Source: Hydractinia symbiolongicarpus
Lineage: Eukaryota; Cnidaria; Hydrozoa; Anthoathecata; Hydractiniidae
Length of the DNA: 64,000 nucleotides
NCBI RefSeq assembly: GCF_029227915.1
Contig: NC_079876.1
Span: forward strand, 32,843,828-32,907,827
Direction of reading: 5' to 3'
Positions 55,763-64,000 of this stretch are shown in pieces (positions within the stretch are counted from its first letter, which is position 1; the number at the start of each line of letters is the position of its first letter). The notes beneath the pieces are model-generated. The model made no database searches and had not been told where the DNA came from. It saw only the letters and a list, made by a program, of their open reading frames with translations. Made by a program: the position numbers and the translations under genes.

Positions 55763-58700
55763 CTATAGAACTAACAATTTCTCTTTTAAGTGATGTATAA
55801 ATGTTGATATGGGAGTATCTTTTTTCAAGTTTACACAATATTGATTCCAGTAAGTAGGACCAAGATATAGTAAAGGAAGATATCTATTTCTGTGAGGAAT
55901 ATGAAGACCCATGTTTTGAGACTGTCTGGTGTTATGATTATGTACACTATCAGATTTTTTAAATATGTTGTAAACATTAGGAGGTAGGTTATTGTTATGA
56001 AACTGAAATAACAACCTGCAGGCATTAACCATGTATATCTGATTGAATGTTAAAAGTTTCATATCGTTTATAGTTTGATTATTATTGGTTGTTAGAATTT
56101 GGTGACAATTATTTACTAATCTATTGATGGTGTTTATATTTTTAGTGTTTGGTGATCCCCAGTTGATAACACCATATTGGATATGTGATTGAACTAAACT
56201 ATAGTATATGGAAAGTAAAGATTTGCATGGAAGAATAGGACCGAGACGCCTTAGGATACCAATACCTTGTAAAATTCTACTTGAAACAGATTGTATATGA
56301 TTATCCCAGGAAAGTTCGTCATCTATTATTATTCCCAAATACTTGACAGAATTCTTACGAGTCAGGTTCTTTCCTAGTAACTTGATCTCCGGGATATCGA
56401 CATGTTTTTCTTTGCTAAAAAATAAGTAGTTAGATTTGGTAACATTCAGGCTCAAAGCATTTGCAATAAGCCAATCACAGACAGAAGTTAGCTCGTTATT
56501 AGTTTTTTTAAATAATTCTTGTTTGTTGTTAATATCAATAAATAAACTAGTATCATCTGCAAATAGTGTGTATTTAAAAGAAGGGGAAGCATTAGAGATG
56601 TCATTTATGTAAAGTAAGAATAATATTGGTCCTAAGATTGAACCTTGTGGAACTCCACAACTAATATGTAATGCACTTGACAGAATGTTAGAAACTGATA
56701 CACTTTGTGTCCGTCCAGATAGATATGACTTGAACCATTTATTAGCTATTCCACGAATTCCATAGTGTTCTAGTTTTTTTAGTAGTATAGTATGGTTTAC
56801 TGTGTCGAATGCCTTGGCAAAATCAAGAAAAATAGCGATAGAGTGACTCTGAGTTGCTAATGAAGAAGATATTTTGGTAATTAGATCCAGGACTGCATAG
56901 CTAGTTGACTTACCTTTTTGAAATCCATATTGCGAAGGAGATATTATTTTGTATTGATCCAAGAAAGTCATTAGTTTTTTATGCATAATTTTTTCAATTA
57001 TTTTGTCAAATAACGGAAGAATCGATACCGGTCTATAGTTTTTTGCTTCATGCCTTGTCCCATTTTTAAACAAAGGAATCACTTTTGCATATTTCAATGC
57101 GTCTGGAAACACACCTTCAGAGAATGATTTATTAATGATAATAGATAATGGTTCAGATAGGAGATCACAATTTTGATTTATGAGTTTTATAGGGAAATTA
57201 TATACATCAACTGCTTTAGTGTGATCCAACTTAGATAAGTGGTCTTCCACCTCTTGTGGAGAAACTGCAGAGCAAAAAAATGAAAAAGGGTTTCTGTCTT
57301 TTAAAAAGTCGTTAAAATTTTTTTGGAAGAACTTTTTGGTAATTTTTTGACCAATTCTGGAGCCACATTTGCATAACATAAGTTCATCAAAGAGGCAATG
57401 TCTTTTGGATCAGTGAATGTTTTACCATTTTGCTTTATAGCAGTTGGTGTGTTTTGATTTTTGTTCCTATTCAAAAACTGATTAATTCCTTTCCAGAACT
57501 TTTTGATGTTGTTTTTATGGGTGTCAAAATAATTTTTATAGTATTGGAATTTTTTAATTTTGATACTATGATTTATTTTATTCCTCAAGAATTTATATTG
57601 AGTATATGCTTGCCTATTGCCACTTCTCATAAACATACCATAGAGTTGATTCTTTTCTTTTATCATAAGTAGCATGTGATCATTTATCCATGGTTTTACA
57701 GATCTTTTCAATTGAGTTTTTGACATTGGTTTCAATGGTGCATGTTTATCTATTACAGTTGTCAAGTTATCATGAAATACATTATACATTAGGTTTACAT
57801 CATCCATTGAAGTTAATTCTTGTTTGTTATTTATACCCATAAGTTCATTTCGAAATTCCTCTGCATTGAAGTTTGTATAATCTCTTACCTTTTTGTTGTT
57901 CTTCACGCGACTCGTATGAATGTCTTCAATGGCTAAAAAATTTGGTAAGTGGTCTGTTATATGTGGAATAAGGTTTCCACTGATGCATTCATCTAAAATA
58001 TCATTGTAAAAAATGTTATCAATTAATGTGTATTTACAACTTTTAGCTATTCTAGTGGGTTGTATAATGTGTGGAAGTAAAAAATTACTCAACATTATTT
58101 CCAAAAATGTATTTGGCTCTTGATGTTCTTCGAATTGGAGAAGGTTGATGTTAAAGTCTCCCATGATTACTATTTTTTTATTTTCTTTGTTTATAGAGAA
58201 AAGTAACTTTTGCATATGGGCCAGAAACTCTGTAGTGTTACATTTAGGGTGCCTGTATATTACTCCTACCAATATATTTTTGGAGTGATCATTAAAAATC
58301 TCAATAAACAATATTTCGAATTCCTCATTACTCTCGTTGACTACTCCTGAAAGATCATCTCTTACTATATATTTGAGTTCAGAATTAATATAAAAACCAC
58401 ATCCTGCATTTTGAGAATTTCCACTGATAAATTCATATGGGTGATAACCTGATAGGGTTATTGAATTAATTTCCTTACCTGAGGAGTGCCATGCCTCTGA
58501 TAGGCCAATGATGTCGAATTTGTATTCTAGAGTATGAACTAGATCACACAAATTAGAAATGTTTTTTTGATAAGATCGTATGTTTGTGTGCAAGAAGGAT
58601 AATGCAGCATTGAGTTGCTTTGATTGTGTTAGTTTATGAAAATCTTCAAGACTATAGTAGTTAAAATTTAGAACCGATGAGCTGGCATCATCTCTACCTA

Positions 58701-59268
58701 TATTATTAGGGTGTTCAATCTCTAATTTAGGGAGGTTTAGTAGATCATCAAGATTTTTATTTATTAGATATGAGTTGTCATACTTATCAAGCGATGAGTT
58801 ATACATTAGGTTAAAAAGTTGTTCACTATCCATATCGTTAAAAGGAAAGGAGTTACAATTGCTACATATCCAGTTGTTTATGTTAATGCTTTTAAGTTTA
58901 GTTTTGTTTAAATTTGCACACTTTAAATGGACTTTGTGTTTACCAGTGCTGCAGGTTACGGTGGAATTTACACATTTTATGTTTTTGTTGCAGAAATCAC
59001 ACTCTTTGAAATTATCGCTTATACAAGAGTTAAAAGTTAGAGAATTCAATGTTATATCAGTAAGAGTTGTACATGGAAGGGTTCTATATATGCATTGTCT
59101 ACAAAACCATGGGACTTCTTCCTGAGAAAGCTTATTGAAAGTACTTTTAGTCATCTTGAGACAAGACACATGTAACCATGTGTTGCACAAATCACAGAGA
59201 ATACAGTTATTAAGTGCTATTTTGTTGCAGATGTGACAAATCACATTTTCAATCCTGTTAGATGACAT
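55763..59268 (-). pseudogene. LINE ORF2: two PHD-type fingers, endonuclease, reverse transcriptase; one frameshift
   Basis: Residues about 10-60 form a PHD-type zinc finger (CHICNK, CDLCNTWLHVSC, WFCRQC), and a second cysteine/histidine cluster covers about 90-140 (CDFCNK...CSTGKHKVHLKC...WICSNC). The APE-type endonuclease follows from about residue 225: HTNIRS, GLSEAW, VGVIYRHP, VIMGDFNINLL and ITDHLPNF. The frame shifts by one base between about 57300 and 57379, near an A7 run (CCAAAAAAATTTT in minus sense). The RT then continues: NYRPVSILPLFDKI, FLDFAKAFDTVNH, CGVPQGSILGPILF and LFADDTSLF. PHD fingers in such elements may bind histone tails or the ribonucleoprotein. Only one lesion was seen. 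Confidence 0.9.
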
Positions 59269-59381
59269 AGTTAAAGTTCAAAATAGTCATAACACAAAAG
59301 ATATAACGCGAAGAATAAGTGAAATAAAAATAAAAATGAAGAAATAAATGAAAGAGAATAAAAAAGTGAATAAAAATTGAA

Positions 59382-60407
59382 TCACTGAAGATCTGATGCA
59401 CATTTAAAAATATCATCTTTCGATTTAATGTTAATGATATCTGCAGTGTCTGTTTCTCTAACGTAAACTTGCCCATTTTTTGTCCACACATACTTTACTA
59501 ATTTCTTGCTCAATAAATGTTCTCTTGCCTGACGGAAGAGTTCTCCATTCACTGATGTCAGACTTTCGTTTATGTATATTTTCGTAGATCCTTGAAACCC
59601 CAAGTCTTGGATGGTCTTTTCACTCAGCTTCTTTCGACCTTCGTAAAAAATATTACGTTTGTATCTTGAGTTGAATTTTACTATTATACTGGCCTCCTTT
59701 TTGTTGGAAGTTCGATGGCTGATGTCTATATCTTCCTTTTCGATTTTTACTTTCATCAGTTCAGCCAGTTGTGTCGTCAAAAGTGTTGTATCTTCATTCT
59801 GAACTCTAGGTATGCCTCTGATATCGACCATCACCCTTCTCCCATATTGCTCCAGATCGTTAATTTCGGCTCTGAGCTTGTTGATTTTCCCTTCTTTAGT
59901 CTTGTTCTCTTTTTTAAGATCACTGATGTCCGTTTCAATTTTTGTGTTTCGTGATAGAATGTTGTCACATGTGAACTTCAGACCAGTAATTTCTTCTGTG
60001 TGGTTGTTAATCGTTGTGTCATGACTTGCTTGTTTTTCTATAATACCGCACTGGTTTTTTTTAATTGTATCTACATCGGATTGAAGCTCTTTCATTACTG
60101 TGAGGGTGCTTTCGATACCTCCTAGACGATTTTCGATTTTGTTTATTTGTTGTAGCATGAGGTCGATCTTTTCTTCCATTTTTTCCGTTTGATACGAAAT
60201 AATCTCTCGAAATTGGATATTTTTAATCGTTAGTTGGCTGTTGCTGTCTGCTTCTGCATAAACATCAAAGATTACTGAGATATACCACGATTTTAACAAG
60301 AATTTATACCATGTTTTATGTGCGTCGAGTTCAGCGCTAAAGAAAACACATCCGCCATCTTGCTCGGTCTCGGAGAAAAAAATTATCCTCACAATACCTG
60401 TATACAC
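59382..60407 (-). CDS. LINE ORF1, coiled coil with RRM-like and C-terminal domains
   Basis: 341 codons open. Residues about 75-180 are a long heptad-rich coiled coil (IDLMLQQINKIENRLGG... to IETDISDLKKENKTKEGKIN). Then EINDLEQYGRRVMVDIRGIP, the start of an RRM-like fold, DIDISHRTSNKKEASIIVKF, and a C-terminal domain with VWTKNGQVYVR. This is the layout of L1-ORF1p-like RNA-binding chaperones, which coat the LINE RNA as trimers. The first 70 residues are not family-like; an internal ATG near 60180 (before MEEKIDLML) may be the real start. Confidence 0.85.
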   Translation of the reverse strand: MYTGIVRIIFFSETEQDGGCVFFSAELDAHKTWYKFLLKSWYISVIFDVYAEADSNSQLTIKNIQFREIISYQTEKMEEKIDLMLQQINKIENRLGGIESTLTVMKELQSDVDTIKKNQCGIIEKQASHDTTINNHTEEITGLKFTCDNILSRNTKIETDISDLKKENKTKEGKINKLRAEINDLEQYGRRVMVDIRGIPRVQNEDTTLLTTQLAELMKVKIEKEDIDISHRTSNKKEASIIVKFNSRYKRNIFYEGRKKLSEKTIQDLGFQGSTKIYINESLTSVNGELFRQAREHLLSKKLVKYVWTKNGQVYVRETDTADIINIKSKDDIFKCASDLQ

Positions 60408-60527
60408 ACATCATAGTTTGTTAGTTACTGATTTTCTATTATAATACAATCAATATAGTAAGTAAGTAACTAAGTAAGTAAATAATTTATTCATCAATAG
60501 ACAAAAAGTCCTACCTAGGTATTAGGT

Positions 60528-61414
<887 letters not shown>

Positions 61415-61460
61415 TAGTCGTTAACCCGTGGAAAAATCCACGGGTTCGCCCGCCCTTTTT
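61415..61460. repeat. Helitron-like terminal hairpin at the satellite edge
   Basis: ACTAGTCGTTA then ACCCGTGGA-AAAA-TCCACGGGT (9-bp stem, 61424-61445) then TCGCCCGCCC. The reverse complement of this motif occurs at 21541-21575. Its place directly before the tandem array fits a Helitron/Helentron-type element that carries tandem repeats, but the other terminus is not in view. Confidence 0.45.
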
Positions 61461-61500
61461 ATACCACATTGTGTGCTTCTCGCTACTTGCGCAGCTAAGC

Positions 61501-62000
61501 NNNNNNNNNNNNNNNNNNNNNNNNNNNNNNNNNNNNNNNNNNNNNNNNNNNNNNNNNNNNNNNNNNNNNNNNNNNNNNNNNNNNNNNNNNNNNNNNNNNN
61601 NNNNNNNNNNNNNNNNNNNNNNNNNNNNNNNNNNNNNNNNNNNNNNNNNNNNNNNNNNNNNNNNNNNNNNNNNNNNNNNNNNNNNNNNNNNNNNNNNNNN
61701 NNNNNNNNNNNNNNNNNNNNNNNNNNNNNNNNNNNNNNNNNNNNNNNNNNNNNNNNNNNNNNNNNNNNNNNNNNNNNNNNNNNNNNNNNNNNNNNNNNNN
61801 NNNNNNNNNNNNNNNNNNNNNNNNNNNNNNNNNNNNNNNNNNNNNNNNNNNNNNNNNNNNNNNNNNNNNNNNNNNNNNNNNNNNNNNNNNNNNNNNNNNN
61901 NNNNNNNNNNNNNNNNNNNNNNNNNNNNNNNNNNNNNNNNNNNNNNNNNNNNNNNNNNNNNNNNNNNNNNNNNNNNNNNNNNNNNNNNNNNNNNNNNNNN
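61501..62000. other. Assembly gap, exactly 500 N
   Basis: A run of exactly 500 N, probably a fixed-size placeholder rather than a measured gap. It lies at the start of the satellite, so the array is probably collapsed here. Frames reported across it are meaningless. Confidence 0.95.
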
Positions 62001-64000
62001 TTCATTTTTGATGAGACGCTGAATAAAAGAAGTTTAATCGCCGGCAAACGAAAACCTGCGATTTTCCGTAAATCCCGGATTCGGCCCGTATAGTCAAAAG
62101 TATACAAAGAAAGTACCCAGGGAGTAAACTCATTTCTCGAACGATTTTATAAATTATTTTTTCACCGCTAAAACGCATGAGACTTGTATTTTTCAAAAAT
62201 GTTTTCATTTTTGATGAGACGCTGAGTAAAAGAAGTTTAATCGCCGGCAAACGAAAACCTGCGATTTCCCGTAAATCCCGGACTCGGCCCGTATAGTCAA
62301 AAGTATACAAAGAAAGTACCCGGGGTGTAAACTCATTTCCCGAACGATTTTTTAAATTATTATTTCACCACTAAATCCCATGAGACTTGTAGTTTTCAAA
62401 AATGTTTTCATTTTTGATGACACGCTTAATAAAAGAGGTTTAATCCCCGGCAAACGAAAACCCGCAATTTCCCGTAAATCGCGGGCTTGCCCCGTATAGT
62501 CGAATGTATACAAAGAATGTACCCTGTAAGTAAACTCATTTCCAGAACGATTCTTTAAATTATTTTTTCACCACTAAAACGCATAAGACTTGTAGTTTTC
62601 AAAAATGTTTTCATTTTTGATGAGACGCTGAATAAAAGAAGTTTAATCGCCGGCAAACGAAAACCTGCGATTTTCCGTAAATCCCTGATTCGGCCGTATA
62701 GTCAAAAGTATACAAAGAAAGTACCCAGGGAGTAAACTAATTTCCCAAACGATTTTTTAAATTATTATTTCACCACTAAAGCCCATGAGACTTGTAGTTT
62801 TTAAAAATGTTTTCATTTTTGATGAGACGCTGAATAAAAGAAGTTTAATCGCCGGCAAACGAAAACCTGCGATTTTCCGTAAATCCCGGATTCGGCCCGT
62901 ATAGTCAAAAGTATACAAAGAAAGTACCCAGGGAGTAAACTCATTTCTCGAACGATTTTATAAATTATTTTTTCACCGCTAAAACGCATGAGACTTGTAG
63001 TTTTCAAAAATGTTTTCATTTTTGATGAGACGCTGAGTAAAAGAAGTTTAATCGCCGGCAAACGAAAACCTGCGATTTCCCGTAAATCCCGGACTCGGCC
63101 CGTATAGTCAAAAGTATACAAAGAAAGTACCCGGGGTGTAAACTCATTTCCCGAACGATTTTTTAAATTATTATTTCACCACTAAATCCCATGAGACTTG
63201 TAGTTTTCAAAAATGTTTTCATTTTTGATGACACGCTTAATAAAAGAGGTTTAATCCCCGGCAAACGAAAACCCGCAATTTCCCGTAAATCGCGGGCTTG
63301 CCCCGTATAGTCGAATGTATACAAAGAATGTACCCTGTAAGTAAACTCATTTCCAGAACGATTCTTTAAATTATTTTTTCACCACTAAAACGCATAAGAC
63401 TTGTAGTTTTCAAAAATGTTTTCATTTCTGATGAGACGCTGAATAAAAGAAGTTTAATCGCCGGCAAACGAAAACCCGACATTTCCCGTAAATCCCGGGC
63501 TTGGCCCGTATAGTCAAAAGCATACAAAGAAAGTACCCTGTGAGTAAACTCATTTCCAGAACGATTTTTTAAATTATTTTTTCACCACTAAAACGCATAA
63601 GACTTGTAGTTTTCAAAAATGTTTTCATTTTTGATGAGACGCTGAATAAAAGAAGTTTAATCGCCGGCAAACGAAAACCTGCGATTTTCCGTAAATCCCT
63701 GATTCGGCCCGTATAGTCAAAAGTATACAAAGAAAGTACCCAGGGAGTAAACTAATTTCCCAAACGATTTTTTAAATTATTATTTCACCACTAAAGCCCA
63801 TGAGACTTGTAGTTTTTAAAAATGTTTTCATTTTTGATGAGACGCTGAATAAAAGAAGTTTAATCGCCGGCAAACGAAAACCTGCGATTTTCCGTAAATC
63901 CCGGATTCGGCCCGTATAGTCAAAAGTATACAAAGAAAGTACCCAGGGAGTAAACTCATTTCTCGAACGATTTTATAAATTATTTTTTCACCGCTAAAAC
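62001..64000. repeat. 203-bp satellite with higher-order repeat structure
   Basis: Monomers start TTCATTTTTGATGAGACGCT at 62001, 62204, 62407, 62610, 62812, 63015, 63218, 63421, 63624 and 63827 (spacing 203, once 202). By diagnostic bases they are types A, B, C, D, A, B, C, E, D, A. Type A copies are almost identical over a distance of 811 bp, while neighbouring monomers differ at many sites. Type C is marked by GACACGCTTAATAAAAGAGG and CGCGGGCTTG; type E by CCCGACATTTCCC. The array runs past the window end and into the gap on the left. Confidence 0.95.

Larger units (their letters stand above)
55385..60455 (-). mobile_element. Near-full-length LINE with PHD-containing ORF2
   Basis: On the minus strand: ORF1 (60407-59382), 113-bp gap, ORF2 (59268-55763 with one frameshift), 3' UTR, and a tail read as (TTAC)n at 55420-55392. 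On the 5' side, at 60456-60484, there is a similar AGTAAGTAAGTAACTAAGTA tract. The element thus lies between two GTAA microsatellites, either target preference for such repeats or insertion next to an older 3' tail of its own family. Length is about 5 kb, typical of CR1/L2/jockey-group elements. Confidence 0.85.

Noticed and set aside
61421-62107. Frames running through the gap
   Set aside because: They consist of N and have no sequence support.
62002-63121. Two almost identical 102-codon minus-strand frames
   Set aside because: They span one and a half satellite monomers and recur with the 811-bp higher-order period; other monomer orders break them. Tandem repeat artefact, not a gene family.
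62001-64000. CRISPR-like array
   Set aside because: Repeats are contiguous 203-bp monomers with no unique spacers, in a eukaryotic context.

Overview
This is AT-rich, intron-bearing animal DNA made almost entirely of repeats and mobile elements. I found no gene I can call an intact host gene with confidence. The mix of families (CR1/L2-like LINEs, a Penelope-like element, a tyrosine-recombinase retroelement, CACTA, IS3EU and piggyBac-type DNA elements, a long satellite) suits an invertebrate, most plausibly a cnidarian. The species is inference and is not read from a marker gene.

Layout. (1) 1-19.6 kb is a non-coding macrosatellite: related 1-2.7 kb blocks in the order A-(insert)-B1-B2-C, A-B1-B2-C, A. 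A 741-bp TTAA-flanked piggyBac-type element sits in the second A block, and the other two A blocks show the empty site. Exon-like fragments lie at 3.9-4.9 kb (minus) and 6.7 kb (plus). (2) 19.6-23.05 kb is non-coding with small repeats. (3) 23057-36220 is read as one 13.2-kb CACTA/EnSpm-type transposon with CACTGAGA...TCTCAGTG ends and subterminal GTAGTC/GACTAC repeats. It holds a broken transposase gene (24.8-27.2 kb) and a spliced SAMD3-like companion gene (32.1-34.7 kb). A nearly intact LINE (27.1-31.8 kb, minus) and a TTAA-flanked MITE (35.2-35.7 kb) are nested inside it. (4) 36.2-42.2 kb holds a MITE, a decayed tyrosine-recombinase retroelement and a Penelope-like RT fragment. (5) 43.2-49.6 kb is the most unusual part. 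A 5'-truncated LINE with an R2-type restriction-like endonuclease runs directly into a USP-type deubiquitinase domain. Two further USP fragments nearby share its 3' module, and two of the 3' modules contain a foldable element whose stems differ in sequence but still pair. (6) 49.6-51.4 kb is a 5'-truncated CR1/L2-like LINE with an intact RT frame. (7) 51574-54824 is a complete IS3EU-type transposon (long TIRs, 6-bp CTTTTT duplication) with a DDE transposase gene and a convergent, truncated HECT ubiquitin-ligase gene. (8) 55.4-60.4 kb is a near-full-length LINE with a coiled-coil ORF1 and a PHD-PHD-endonuclease-RT ORF2 broken by one frameshift. (9) 60.5-60.8 kb is a (TA)n tract. (10) 61.4-64 kb holds a hairpin terminus, a 500-N assembly gap, and a 203-bp satellite with higher-order structure ABCD / ABCED that runs off the window.

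The protein-coding content belongs to selfish elements, and almost every frame carries frameshifts or stops. The recurring theme is ubiquitin-pathway domains carried by mobile elements: USP deubiquitinases next to a LINE, and a HECT ligase inside a DNA transposon.
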